DNA of 64,000 bases from Gloeotrichia echinulata CP02 (GCA_038087035.1 CP051187.1:6797883-6861882); one strand, 5' to 3'; numbered from the stretch's first letter, positions 9,666-18,604 are shown. Numbers and translations are program-made. The notes: generated from the letters alone by a model not told the origin.

Positions 9666-10021
9666 AAGTTTTAGCTCTCATAATTCATGACATGAACTAA
9701 TACCAATTTGAAAAAAGAATGGGACAGATAGGGTAGGGGATCTAGGCCTTGCGCCCCTACAGATTATAGATGTGTTGCAAAGATTTTTTGCATTGGTATA
9801 ATGAATACAGCAGATTGCAGGTAAATGAGGTACAGATATTACAATGATTTTCAGGTAAATAGACCAGGTGGTAGGGGCGCAAGGCCTTGCGCCCCTACAA
9901 GGATCTGTTGTTCAAAGAAACGAAAATTGCTGTATGTTTTTGATTGATTATATATAGAAAATGCCGTAGTCAAGAGAACTACGGCATTTTTAAGATTAAA
10001 TTAACAATTTAGTTTTCGTGT
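9666..10021. repeat. Intergenic with palindromic repeats
   Basis: This 356-bp gap holds a perfect 28-bp palindrome at 9871-9898 (core GGCGCAAGGCCTTGCGCC) and a degenerate copy at about 9733-9760. The palindrome core recurs at about 56079-56104, 58241-58268 and 59773-59797. Part of the flanking sequence (TTGCAAAGATTTTTTGCATTGG) recurs inverted at about 59742-59765, so the repeat unit is larger than the palindrome. Confidence 0.7.
9961..9992 (-). terminator. Rho-independent terminator of hflX
   Basis: ATGCCGTAGT and ACTACGGCAT pair around a short loop, with T-rich sequence on both sides. It lies about 30 bp past the hflX stop and is placed to end the minus-strand transcript. Confidence 0.75.
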
Positions 10022-11767
10022 TTACCGAGCGTCAACGGCGTATTGAATCAGCAAGCTGAGGCGCTGGCGTAGAGTTTCTAAGCCTAAGCGTTGTCCTGCG
10101 GAAATAAAAACTGCTAGGGGAAACTCTTCTCGTGCTAGGGCGAGGGTTTCGCTAGTGACTTGATCAATTTTGTTAAAAACAACCAGCGCTGGCCCTGGAG
10201 TTATGGGCATTTCTGCTAAAATGTCTCTGACTGAGCGAATATGACTCAACCAGGCGGGATGAGATAAATCTACTAAATGCAGTAGGGCGTCGGCTTCTGT
10301 GACTTCCTCTAAGGTAGCGCGGAAGGCGTCCATTAGGGATGCAGGTAGTTCGTGAATAAATCCTACTGTATCTGTAATCAGAATCTCTTGGGGTTCTGCT
10401 GTCTCGGCGTTGGGTATCACCAGACGGCGTGTGGTGGGGTCGAGGGTAGCAAATAGCTGGTTGGCTGTGTAAACTTCGGCGTTGGTGAGGGCGTTCAGCA
10501 AGGTGGATTTACCGGCGTTGGTATAACCAACCAATGCGATTGAGGGAACTTCCCGATGTTGTCGCCGTTGTCGTAAACGGGAACGATGGGCCTGGAGCTG
10601 GTTCACTTCTTTTTGGAGTCGAGAAATGCGCTGCTGAATGGCTCGGCGTTCGGTTTCTAGTTTGGTTTCACCAGGTCCTCTTGTCCCAATACCACCCCCT
10701 AACCGGGACATCGCTTGACCTCTACCAGTGAGTCGCGGCTGCATATATTCCAACTGTGCTAGTTCTACTTGTAATTTACCAGCACGGGACTGGGCACGTT
10801 GGGCAAAGATATCTAGTATGACTTCGGTGCGGTCAACTACTCTGACACCAATTTGGGCTTCTAGGTTGCGGACTTGGGAGGGTGAAAGGTCGCGGTCAAA
10901 GACGACGAGATTAACTCCCAAGGTTTGGGCTGTGAGGGCGATTTCCTGCACTTTACCTTCACCGACTACGGTCTGGGGATGAATGCGCGATCGCTTTTGT
11001 TGTATTGTCTGTAGTACATCTCCCCCGGCTGTATCCACTAGCATGGCTAATTCCATGAGGGTGTCTTGGAATTGTTGCGGAGTCATTTCATCGGTGATTA
11101 TTCCCACAAGTAGCACGCGATCATGGTCGGCATCTACTTCCTGGGCAATAAATTCCCGCTGAAATTCTGCTTCTAGGTTTTCCACCAAGTCGATAAAGTC
11201 TTGTTGGGCTAGATCATCCAAGCTGATAGGCGACGATATTCGCCAATTTGGAGATGGGATATTGCCCGACTCTACCTTAAATCCAGGAGTACTGGTAATC
11301 AAGGCGCGAGATTCTTGGGGTGTTAGGTGTGCTAAATAAGCTTCTTTGACGTAGCCTGTGGCGCCGCCTCCCCTCCGTGTAAAGCCTGCTCCAGTGATAT
11401 TTAATACCACTAAAGCGTCTAAACGTTGCATCGCCATCGCTGTCATTGCCGCTTCATTAGGCGGTTCTGGCTTGAGATGGGTGGCAATACATCGAATACC
11501 GCTGAGTCGTTCGGCACCATAACGTGGCAATTCCAAGGGTGGAATTTGCGTTTGACGCGGTGTGCCTACCCCCACCCGAATCACTTGGCCGCGTCGGTTG
11601 AGGTAGGCACACACGGGCTGATTTAGTTCGGTGCTGATTGCTGCCAGACGCTGAGAAAAATCGGACGTAGTGATGGTATCGCCCGGTATGCGCTGGTGGT
11701 ACAGCCGCTGTAGTTGTTTCAGCTGGCTGGACTTTAAACCTTGGAGATTTCCGTAGATAGTCTCTAT
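10022..11767 (-). CDS. hflX: Ribosome-associated GTPase HflX, 5' end with an unusual start
   Basis: HflX binds the large ribosomal subunit and splits stalled ribosomes. The G domain shows G1 GYTNAGKST, G3 DTVGFI and G4 NKID, preceded by the HflX-specific domain (TVVGEGKVQEI, VVFDRDLSPSQVRNLE) and the glycine-rich RGPGETKLE. The frame with a standard start begins at GTG 11614, mid-domain. In-frame sequence upstream to 11767 reads ETIYGNLQGLKSSQLKQLQR, which I recognise as the usual cyanobacterial N-terminus. There, ATA stands where ATG is expected (11765-11767), so initiation may use ATA or an upstream ATT, or the gene may be 5'-damaged. Confidence 0.88.
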   Translation of the reverse strand: METIYGNLQGLKSSQLKQLQRLYHQRIPGDTITTSDFSQRLAAISTELNQPVCAYLNRRGQVIRVGVGTPRQTQIPPLELPRYGAERLSGIRCIATHLKPEPPNEAAMTAMAMQRLDALVVLNITGAGFTRRGGGATGYVKEAYLAHLTPQESRALITSTPGFKVESGNIPSPNWRISSPISLDDLAQQDFIDLVENLEAEFQREFIAQEVDADHDRVLLVGIITDEMTPQQFQDTLMELAMLVDTAGGDVLQTIQQKRSRIHPQTVVGEGKVQEIALTAQTLGVNLVVFDRDLSPSQVRNLEAQIGVRVVDRTEVILDIFAQRAQSRAGKLQVELAQLEYMQPRLTGRGQAMSRLGGGIGTRGPGETKLETERRAIQQRISRLQKEVNQLQAHRSRLRQRRQHREVPSIALVGYTNAGKSTLLNALTNAEVYTANQLFATLDPTTRRLVIPNAETAEPQEILITDTVGFIHELPASLMDAFRATLEEVTEADALLHLVDLSHPAWLSHIRSVRDILAEMPITPGPALVVFNKIDQVTSETLALAREEFPLAVFISAGQRLGLETLRQRLSLLIQYAVDAR

Positions 11768-12703
11768 AGGCGTATATGACCAGTGAATGGTCCCCCAAAT
11801 CCTTCTTTATTCATTTTACAACACGGTTGGGGCTGTTAACTCTATCTTTTGGTAGTTGCTTTATGTATCAGTTTATGTTTTTGCTGGGCAGTGGAATTCG
11901 CTATTATACCAGCGGATTGCTTGACTTTTAAGACATTGGCTAGGATTCTCCTTGATATCTTGCACCAACTATGTCATCCACAACAAAAATCACTAAGTAT
12001 TGATAATTTTTCGCTTTTCTCACAGTCCGCCAGGGACTATAAGTCCCTGTCTCATAGCTTAAGTCCTCTATAAGAGGACTAAAAACTGTATTTTCGTAAG
12101 GTAAGATGCATCACATATTTTTTGTGGATTCATTGTTTATGCGTAAAGGTGCAAGATCTGAGTTGAGGACTTACGCTAGTGTCACATTTAAATCAAGAAT
12201 GGTGCGTGACGCCACAAGTTCTATAACTGGGTAGGTAGAATATTTATCGCAGCGTCACGCACCCTACGATTATTAACCGACTGTCCCCTGACTTTGAAAC
12301 AATGGTGCGTGACGCCACAAGTCCTATAACTGGGTAGGTAGAATATTTATCGCAGCGTCACGCACCCTACGATTATTTCCTCAAAAAAAGAAAAATTGTG
12401 GTCATACCCTCTATCCCGATATTTAGAGATAGATGCTATGAGTGTTTAAACTACCTTGGCTGACGCGATCGCAAGTAATACCAATTCTATGTGAGGTGGC
12501 GCTATATTCGCCCTCACACTAGAAGCCACTGGCTGACAAATAAAGCCCACCGTTCCTGCAGAATGCTCCGCGAATGTGGGCTAATTAGGCACATCTTCAT
12601 CCAGAAACGGTATAACAATTAATTCTCAATCAATTCTTGCAGTGACGATAGTTTTCATAACTTCTCAAGTATCTAACACTACTCGTGTTTACCATATTTT
12701 TGT
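11768..12703. repeat. Intergenic with a duplicated ~72-bp hairpin unit
   Basis: No gene is supported in 936 bp. Two near-identical units occur at about 12200-12272 and 12302-12374: GGTGCGTGACGCCACAAG, spacer, then the complementary GCGTCACGCACC. A diverged relative sits inside the MITE at 41350-41591, and GAGGACTTACGC at about 12163 resembles that MITE's end. These look like nested MITE remnants. A G+C-rich hairpin (GCCCAC...GTGGGC) lies at about 12547-12582. Confidence 0.6.
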
Positions 12704-13003
12704 ATGATGTATTCCACCAATTTTTCTTATAATTCATCCTTCAAAGGATCAATACCCTACCGATTATTTAGTCGCCGGCAAATGTTCCCGGCACGTCATG
12801 ATACACTGTGGCGAATCGAACAGGGAGCGGTTCGGACTTTAACCTGGAATGCTGAAGGAACATTTATTCCTCTGGGTTATTGGGGTTCTGGGGATTTGAT
12901 TGGTTCTCCTTTATCCAGGGTCAAGCCATATCAAATTCAATGTCTGAGCAATGGTGACTTAGGAACCTATATGCTCGTGGGCTTTCTGCTTCTATTGCTG
13001 TAA
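12704..13003 (+). pseudogene. Crp/Fnr-type regulator, N-terminal fragment
   Basis: The 99-codon frame has the cyclic-nucleotide-binding-like beta roll of cyanobacterial Crp/Fnr proteins (LWRIEQGAVRTLTWNAEGTF, IPLGYWGSGDLIGSPLS, YQIQCLS). It then degenerates into GFLLLLL and stops. The C-terminal helix-turn-helix that would bind DNA is absent. The IS607-type element begins about 25 bp downstream, so truncation by that insertion, with loss or decay of the 3' part, is likely. Confidence 0.65.
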
Positions 13004-13075
13004 TTTGGAAGTATGATAAAACTTTAAACAAAATATAGTCTAGCATAGTCAGATATAGTCTAAAAGACAGTCCTA

Positions 13076-13281
13076 ATGAAATTATCTGATTATGCTAAAA
13101 CCTTGGAGATTTCCTACCTTACCGCTTGACGACATTACAAAGCAGGTAAAATACCATATCCAACAGAACAACTTCCCACGGGTACGGTAATTGTTGATGA
13201 CGACCCGAAAAAGATATCAGGGCAAAGCGCAAAACCGAAAAAATTGTAGAAGCCTTAAATTCTCCAACAGATTGATTAAGT
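13076..13281 (+). pseudogene. IS607-type serine recombinase TnpA, decayed
   Basis: ATG 13076 reads MKLSDYAKTLEISYLTA, then a stop at the Trp position of the conserved TAWRHYKAGKIPYPTEQLPTG motif (TGG to TGA, 13127-13129). It continues in frame as RHYKAGKIPYPTEQLPTGTV and then shifts frame. Only the MerR-like DNA-binding part remains and the serine recombinase domain is missing, so the element cannot move by itself. Confidence 0.75.
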
Positions 13282-13372
13282 TTTCTAGTCAAGCATATCT
13301 TACTGGATCTTGAATGATATACTAATTTCATTGCCAAAGTTGATCAATACTTTGACTACGCTCAGTATAAAT

Positions 13373-14656
13373 ATGCGTCAAGTAGAAAAGCACATAATCA
13401 AAGAAGGACATGACTGGTTTGATTATTGTAGTGACATTACCACTATTTCTCGGCAGCTTTACAACACTGCTCAATTCACTCAGCGTCAAGGTTTTTTTTA
13501 TGGTTGGGGAACTCAATCACAAGCTAGCTTAGACACTTTATTTAAACAAAATGAGAACTACAAAGCCTTGCCCGCAAAAGTAGCTCAACTCGTATTAAAA
13601 CAGAATGCAGATGCGTGGATTGCTTACGACAAAGCATTAGTGGCTTACAAACTTGAACCAACTAAGTTCACTGGTAGACCAAAACCACCTAATTATGTTG
13701 ATGATAAAAACTTAGTGAAATTCAATAATCAAGCAATTGGTAAAAGAGAATTTAATAAAGGTTTCATTATCCCGTCAATGTCGCCAATCAGAATCCCGGT
13801 AAAGCCTGGACTAAAGTTTGAGGACTTGTGTGAGGTACGAATTATCCCAAAAACTGGATGCTTCGTTATCGAAATAGTCTATGAAATTACCGAGTTGTCA
13901 GAGTTTTTTTGTAGTTTGAATCCTGAACTGAATGCGGCGATAGATATTGGTTTAGATAATCTAGCGACGATTGTTTTCAACGACTTGAGCGAACAGCCAA
14001 TTATCGTAAACGGGAAACCATTAAAATCAGCCAACCAATTTTATAACAAGCAGATTGCCAAGTTTCGAGGTTTTCTGCCTCATGGTAAAGCTAAATCAAG
14101 GCGAATCGCAAATATCGTCCGCAACCGTAATCAATTTATAGATTCATATTTGCATCAATCCACAAAAATGATTGTGGATGAACTTCTATCTCTTGGTGTA
14201 ACTCACGTCTCAATCGGGAAAAACGAACAATGGAAAACACGTCTTAATTTAGGTAAACGTACAAACCAAAGCTTTATTCAAATACCACATGCTAAATTTA
14301 TCGAAATGCTGACTTACAAATTAGTTAGAGTCGGTATTACCGTTAAGGTAGCAGAAGAATCTTACACAAGTAAGGCTTCAGCGATTGATTGGGACATCAT
14401 CCCAACTTATCAACCTAACAACAAGATCAAGCATGTATTCTCAGGAAAACGTGTCAAACGTGCGTGGTATATCAGTAAAGATGGTTTGAAGATTCATGCT
14501 GACGTGAACGCAGGCTACAACATCGGCAGAAAAAGTAATCCTGAAGGGTTTGACTGTCTCCAGTCTATTCTAAGGGATAGGGGGTGTCTGGTAGTACATC
14601 CAAGGCGGATAACTCCACTATTTAAGCGTGTCCATGCTGAAAGTAGAGTTGCTTAA
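13373..14656 (+). CDS. tnpB: TnpB-like RuvC protein of an IS607/IS1341 element
   Basis: The protein (about 427 residues from ATG 13373) has a TnpB layout. An N-terminal helical region (FDYCSDITTISRQLYNTAQF) is followed by a beta domain and a RuvC fold with the first Asp in AAIDIGLDNLATIVF, a central SIGKNEQWK segment and the last Asp in HADVNAGYNIGRK. The CxxC...CxxC zinc finger found in the copy at 38251 is not obvious between the second and third RuvC motifs. The protein is of a distinct TnpB branch and looks intact, although its partner resolvase is dead. An in-frame start at 13310 is possible but less family-like. Confidence 0.8.
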   Translation: MRQVEKHIIKEGHDWFDYCSDITTISRQLYNTAQFTQRQGFFYGWGTQSQASLDTLFKQNENYKALPAKVAQLVLKQNADAWIAYDKALVAYKLEPTKFTGRPKPPNYVDDKNLVKFNNQAIGKREFNKGFIIPSMSPIRIPVKPGLKFEDLCEVRIIPKTGCFVIEIVYEITELSEFFCSLNPELNAAIDIGLDNLATIVFNDLSEQPIIVNGKPLKSANQFYNKQIAKFRGFLPHGKAKSRRIANIVRNRNQFIDSYLHQSTKMIVDELLSLGVTHVSIGKNEQWKTRLNLGKRTNQSFIQIPHAKFIEMLTYKLVRVGITVKVAEESYTSKASAIDWDIIPTYQPNNKIKHVFSGKRVKRAWYISKDGLKIHADVNAGYNIGRKSNPEGFDCLQSILRDRGCLVVHPRRITPLFKRVHAESRVA

Positions 14657-14786
14657 AGCTAAATTGCATAAGTCTGACTATATTTGACTATGTGATTTGG
14701 AACTATATTGATTTGAAACATATCTGTCATAGGGGCGGTGTTTCCCCGCCCTGGTCTGGAAAATATTGAGAGAATTGCCCAAGATT

Positions 14787-15959
14787 ATGGAAAATTCAGC
14801 AGCGATCGCGCCAGCAGATGCATCTCTACCCAATCATACGGCACTTGGCTCGAAGGAAGTTGTCGGTAGTGATTTTGATCGGGCGATGATGCAACGATGT
14901 TTAACACTCGCCCGTCGTGCTTTGGGACGCACTTCGCCAAATCCCCTGGTGGGGTCTGTAATTGTCCAAAATGGGGAGATTATCGCCGAAGGGTTTCATC
15001 CCCGTGCTGGTGAACCCCATGCGGAAGTTTTTGCTTTGAGGGCTGCAGGCGATCGCGCTCGTGGTGCGACAATTTATGTGAGTCTGGAACCTTGTAATCA
15101 CTATGGACGCACTCCCCCTTGCTCGGAAGGCTTGATTAATGCTGGGGTGGCTAAGGTGGTGGTGGGTATGGTTGACCCTAATCCACTGGTAGCTGGTGGT
15201 GGAATTGCTAAGTTACGGGCTGCTGGTATTGAAGTGGTGGTAGGTGTGGAACAAGAAGCCTGTCAGCAAATCAATGAAGGTTTTGTTCATCGCATTCTCT
15301 ACAAGCGACCTTTGGGGATTTTGAAATATGCCATGACTTTAGATGGTAAAATTGCTGCTACCTCTGGTCATAGTGCCTGGGTGACAAATCAAGACGCCCG
15401 CAGCGAAGTACATCAACTACGGGCTGCTTGCGATGCTGTGATTGTTGGCGGTAATACGGTCAGACAGGATAATCCTTATTTAACTAGCCATGAGGTAGGC
15501 TCTCATAATCCTTTGCGGGTGGTGATGAGTCGCCAGATCAATTTGCCCGAAAATGCTCGATTGTGGCAAACTGCAGATGCTCCCACCTTAGTGTTGACAG
15601 AGGTGGGGGCTAATCCGGAGTTGCAAAAATTGTTGCTCAAACAAGGGGTGGAAGTAGTGGAATTTACATCACTCACACCAGATATAGCAATGACTCACTT
15701 GTATGAGCGGGGTTTTTGTAGCGTGTTGTGGGAATGTGGTGGTAATCTAGCTGCCAGTGCGATCGCTCAAGGGGCAGTGCAAAAAATTCTGGCCTTTATT
15801 GCTCCTAAAATTATTGGTGGTAGTCAAGCTCCGACACCTGTAGGAGATTTGGGTTTTACTTCCATGACTGAAGCATTACCTCTAGAACGTGTACGTTGGC
15901 GCGTGGTCGGTTCTGACTGCTTAGTTGAAGGTTATTTGCCCCAAAAAACCCCATATTAA
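14787..15959 (+). CDS. ribD: Bifunctional riboflavin biosynthesis deaminase/reductase RibD
   Basis: RibD performs the second and third steps of riboflavin synthesis from GTP. The N-terminal cytidine-deaminase-like domain has the zinc site HAEVFAL and PCNHYGRTPPCSEGL. The C-terminal reductase domain begins at about KRPLGILKYAMTLDGKIAAT and includes SHNPLRVVMSRQ and the LWECGG region. ATG 14787 (MENSAAIAPADAS) is preferred over an in-frame TTG at 14766. The first 40 residues are variable and a shorter start at the MMQRCLTLARRALG region is conceivable. It stands alone. Confidence 0.95.
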   Translation: MENSAAIAPADASLPNHTALGSKEVVGSDFDRAMMQRCLTLARRALGRTSPNPLVGSVIVQNGEIIAEGFHPRAGEPHAEVFALRAAGDRARGATIYVSLEPCNHYGRTPPCSEGLINAGVAKVVVGMVDPNPLVAGGGIAKLRAAGIEVVVGVEQEACQQINEGFVHRILYKRPLGILKYAMTLDGKIAATSGHSAWVTNQDARSEVHQLRAACDAVIVGGNTVRQDNPYLTSHEVGSHNPLRVVMSRQINLPENARLWQTADAPTLVLTEVGANPELQKLLLKQGVEVVEFTSLTPDIAMTHLYERGFCSVLWECGGNLAASAIAQGAVQKILAFIAPKIIGGSQAPTPVGDLGFTSMTEALPLERVRWRVVGSDCLVEGYLPQKTPY

Positions 15960-16012
15960 CAGTCATCAGTCATCAGTCAACTATCGACTAATTATTGGTA
16001 ATTTACTTATCC

Positions 16013-16228
16013 TTAAGACTGGCGCTCATAAGCAAGATCACGTATAAGCGCCAGTCGAGATTGAATGTAGTCACTCAGAAAATCGGTTTCCTTGGGATCT
16101 AACAACGCTTGGGTGTTGGTTTGTTTCACCAACCACTGCACTAAACTTGCATCATCAAGATGCAAGAGTGTATTGGTGTGGGCGGTTTCAACCACAGACC
16201 AAAGCTGACGCATAATTATAGGAGTCAT
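16013..16228 (-). CDS. Conserved cyanobacterial small protein, unknown function
   Basis: The 71-residue protein (MTPIIMRQLWSVVETAHTNT...) is soluble and largely helical, with no signal peptide or cysteine motif. I recognise it only as the type of short hypothetical found beside metabolic genes in Nostocales. The second Met (16213, MRQLW) may be the true start. It converges with ribD, about 50 bp away. Confidence 0.6.
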   Translation of the reverse strand: MTPIIMRQLWSVVETAHTNTLLHLDDASLVQWLVKQTNTQALLDPKETDFLSDYIQSRLALIRDLAYERQS

Positions 16229-16858
16229 CCGACCTCAATCTAAGTTAATAGTTAGCTCTTTTCAGATTACACAATTCTGGCAGCCGATCAAGGCATAAAT
16301 GTAGAAGCTGAGATAACTATTATTAAAAGCTTAATAAACTGATTTATAAGTTTATGAACATTAAGAATCGGAAAGTTAAATTGTTAAATTTTAATACTTT
16401 ACCTGAGAGTTAGGCTATCACTCGATTCATTGGCGGTTTGATCACAAATTGCATTGGTATTGATTGTTAGTTGGAATACAATCGGAACTAGGTCGGCTAT
16501 TGAAGCGTACTGGCTAGGGTCGTCATTTGTCATTCGTAATGTAATGGTTTGAGTCCTGTTTACGTTTCGTAATATAGTTCGGTTTATTCTCGCTGAGTTA
16601 GTTAAATTGGCTGGTAGATATACTTATTATAGCTACAAGAAATGACAAGGTTAACTGGCAGGTGCTGGAATTTGAATTGAGGAATTAAGGGACTACCAAA
16701 AAATAAATTACCCAATATTTAGTCCGTAGGGTGGGTCAGTACAATTCTCGCTGCTGACGCACCCTACAAGTTGGTCATTTGTCATTGGTCAGGGTTTTGA
16801 GGATATTTACGTTTCGTAATATAATTCTGTTTATTTCCACTGACTTAATTACGAATTG
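16229..16858. repeat. Intergenic with a duplicated short repeat
   Basis: No gene is seen in 630 bp. The motif TTTACGTTTCGTAATATA.TTC occurs at about 16558-16580 and again at about 16805-16827. An inverted copy (ATATTACGAAACATAAATATCC) is at about 41690-41712. A GGCTATTGAA.CGTACTGGCT motif at about 16494-16515 recurs at about 58172-58193. Confidence 0.6.
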
Positions 16859-17248
16859 TTAATCATCTTCATATTCAACCCAGCTATTAGGTGTTTCGGA
16901 CACCCTGACTTTGAGTTGTACGCCTGATGGTACTCGTTTGCGAGTTTCATCATAAATATATTTGGCAATCATCTCAGCAGTTGTTTCATATTCTGGAGGT
17001 AAAACTTCGTTAAGAATACAGTGGTCTAGCCCTCCTTTGGTTACATCTTGCTTTGCCCAACGTAATGTTTTAAAATCAGCAACCATGACTGAGTGTGGGC
17101 AATATTCTGAAGAGTGCAACTTTGATGATTTGGCTTCGATTTGGACTTTATAAGTATGCCCATGCATCCGACCACAAGGACCATTGTAATCCTTGATGTA
17201 GTGGGCGCTATCAAATGTAAATTCTGTGGTTAGTTTCCATTTTGGCAT
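16859..17248 (-). CDS. queD: 6-carboxy-tetrahydropterin synthase QueD (6-pyruvoyl-tetrahydropterin synthase family)
   Basis: The 129-residue enzyme belongs to the T-fold pterin family acting in queuosine/7-deazaguanine synthesis. Zinc ligands are visible as the His in FDSAHYI and the two His in GRMHGHTYKVQIEA; the adjacent Cys of GPCGRMHGH is catalytic in this family. PTTA-like ETTAEMIAKYI and the C-terminal RVSETPNSWVEYED complete the pattern. The length is normal. Its start lies just after a truncated DUF4336 gene on the same strand, whose residual frame overlaps it. Confidence 0.92.
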   Translation of the reverse strand: MPKWKLTTEFTFDSAHYIKDYNGPCGRMHGHTYKVQIEAKSSKLHSSEYCPHSVMVADFKTLRWAKQDVTKGGLDHCILNEVLPPEYETTAEMIAKYIYDETRKRVPSGVQLKVRVSETPNSWVEYEDD

Positions 17249-17634
17249 TTTGATATTACCCAGTTGTCATTGTGTTCTAAACCCGAATTGGTTGGCAATA
17301 TAATGTATTTTATATCGCCATGTATTGCTACCAATTCCTTAATCATACGGATGCATTCCCTAGTCGGCGCCACGGGTGCATAGACCAGTAGCCCGCGTGC
17401 TTCTAGCTTCACTACAGTCATGCGAATTGGTACGATAGTGTAGAGAATGCCTTGAAGCTGATCAATTGTCCAGATAGTATCTTTGACTACTTCAGTGCAG
17501 AGCGATCGCCGTTTCCCGTAGGGATATAGTGGTACAGCAGGCCAAAACGGCCATCCCCAATCGTGGGGATGGCTGCTGGGTTCCAACCCTGACGCCTGCG
17601 GCTGGACTGTCGATTTACCTCCCTGTGGGTTCAT
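17230..17634 (-). pseudogene. DUF4336 protein, N-terminal fragment
   Basis: The reading frame begins with the typical cyanobacterial DUF4336 opening (HPHDWGWPFWPAVPLYPYGK, then VVKDTIWTIDQLQGILYTI and VPIRMTVVKLEARGLLVYAP). It follows the family through KYIILPTNSGLEH at about 17270 and then changes to unrelated residues and stops at 17230. About half of the expected protein is missing. The breakpoint marks the queD-side limit of the variable region. Confidence 0.7.
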
Positions 17635-17952
17635 TGCTTTTGATCCAAAGTGTGGTTCTATCCAATTTTTAGCATTGGAATGCTTGTCTTGCTGGCGTTT
17701 ATCTGGACTATCGTCAAATGAAGCGTCATAGTATCAGCTCCCTGTGAGCAACTGTAGGGGCGGCTTGATTGCACTTTTGCTGTCAGTTGTCAGTTTAGGG
17801 TTGTTTGATTGTTGTAAATTGCGATCGCGTGACTTCACAATTGTTTACCGAATCCAGAAAAAGTCAGAAATGGGTTACGTAACAATTAGTTACATTGGCT
17901 TTTAGCAAGGGTTGTAGGAGCCAATGCTGTTCACCCTATTGCTCGGTCGCAC
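17635..17952. other. Intergenic, no gene supported
   Basis: These 318 bp carry one HIP1-like GCGATCGCGTGAC (about 17820) and a possible promoter region for the DUF4336 fragment. No reading frame or structured RNA is recognised. Confidence 0.4.
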
Positions 17953-18330
17953 TTAGTCAAACCTCCTGACAATTTGCATCAAGATAGCTTCAAGCCTTTC
18001 TAATGCCGCGTTTGTAGTTCTTTGGTTTGCTTCTACATTTCGCTGGTGTTGCTCAAAGTTTTGCTGGTGTTGCTCAAAGTTTTGCTGATGTTGCTCAAAG
18101 TGTCGTTGCTGCTGTTCGTGGCTATCGCGTAACTCTAGCAACACATCATCTAAGATGGCGCTACGAGCTAGTACAGAATTTACATTGCTGGTTAAGTTGG
18201 CAACATTATCGGTAAGGTTATCTAGCTTGTTGGTTAAAGCCGCGATCGCTTGGGTGTTTTGTATCGCTAGCAACTGCATTGCTAGTAATTGCTGGTCAAT
18301 GTTGCTTGGCGGCTGTGGTATGTCTGTCAT
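17953..18330 (-). CDS. Coiled-coil protein of unknown function
   Basis: The 125-residue protein has a strong heptad pattern from about residue 25 on (LTNKLDNLTDNVANLTSNVN), then a tandem QHQQNFE/QHQRNVE repeat at about 78-98 (the DNA repeats GTTGCTCAAAGTTTTGCTG). It has no membrane segment. It starts four bases inside the end of the ribbon-helix-helix gene (ATGA-type overlap), so the two are translationally coupled. Paired small regulator and coiled-coil genes are typical of plasmids and islands in cyanobacteria; the function is unknown. Confidence 0.6.
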   Translation of the reverse strand: MTDIPQPPSNIDQQLLAMQLLAIQNTQAIAALTNKLDNLTDNVANLTSNVNSVLARSAILDDVLLELRDSHEQQQRHFEQHQQNFEQHQQNFEQHQRNVEANQRTTNAALERLEAILMQIVRRFD

Positions 18331-18533
18331 GCTGCTCCCTTATCCTTACCTGATTCGCTTTCAGTTTCTTGTATCCAGTTTTCTACCAATTCAACTAAAA
18401 CCTCATTCATACTGACCTGCTTGAGAGCGCAGAGGGATTTAAATTTTGCTCTCAAAGATTCAGGCATAAACATTTTGTAGGTTACTAGCTTTTCTTTAGT
18501 CACAACACATTTACCAGATTTATCTACCTGCAA
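18327..18533 (-). CDS. Ribbon-helix-helix (CopG/ParG-like) regulator
   Basis: The 68-residue protein has a beta strand then two helices, YKMFMPESLRAKFKSLCALK and VSMNEVLVELVENWIQE, the layout of ribbon-helix-helix DNA-binding proteins used in autoregulated plasmid-partition or toxin-antitoxin operons. It overlaps the coiled-coil gene downstream. Direct ATTAGGGT repeats just upstream are plausible operators. It may belong to the island adjoining the Type III locus. Confidence 0.6.
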   Translation of the reverse strand: MQVDKSGKCVVTKEKLVTYKMFMPESLRAKFKSLCALKQVSMNEVLVELVENWIQETESESGKDKGAA

Positions 18534-18555
18534 TTATCCCTTTAAGGACAAATCA

Positions 18556-18604
18556 AGTCATTAGGGTAAATGGGTGTATTGTGTTATTAGGGTGGTTAGG
18601 GTTA
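18556..18604. promoter_or_regulatory. Putative operator: ATTAGGGT direct repeats
   Basis: ATTAGGGT occurs at about 18560 and 18586, with a related TTAGGGTT at about 18596. This is immediately upstream of the ribbon-helix-helix gene on the minus strand. Short direct repeats at this spot are typical of autoregulatory sites for that protein class. Confidence 0.4.

Larger units (their letters stand above)
13028..14690 (+). mobile_element. IS607-type element with broken resolvase and TnpB
   Basis: The ends are approximate. The left side has repeated TATAGTCTA/CATAGTCAGATATAGTC near 13036-13062. The right side has GTCTGACTATATTTGACTATG near 14671-14691, so related motifs bracket the unit. Inside are a decayed IS607 serine-recombinase start (13076) and a tnpB-like gene. 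It follows a truncated Crp-type gene and precedes ribD by about 100 bp. Confidence 0.6.

Noticed and set aside
11849..12073. 74-codon frame after the hflX 5' end
   Set aside because: Low-complexity hydrophobic translation with no family resemblance, in a repeat-rich gap.
13119..13337. 72-codon minus-strand frame
   Set aside because: It is antisense to the decayed IS607 resolvase, whose homology is clear on the plus strand.
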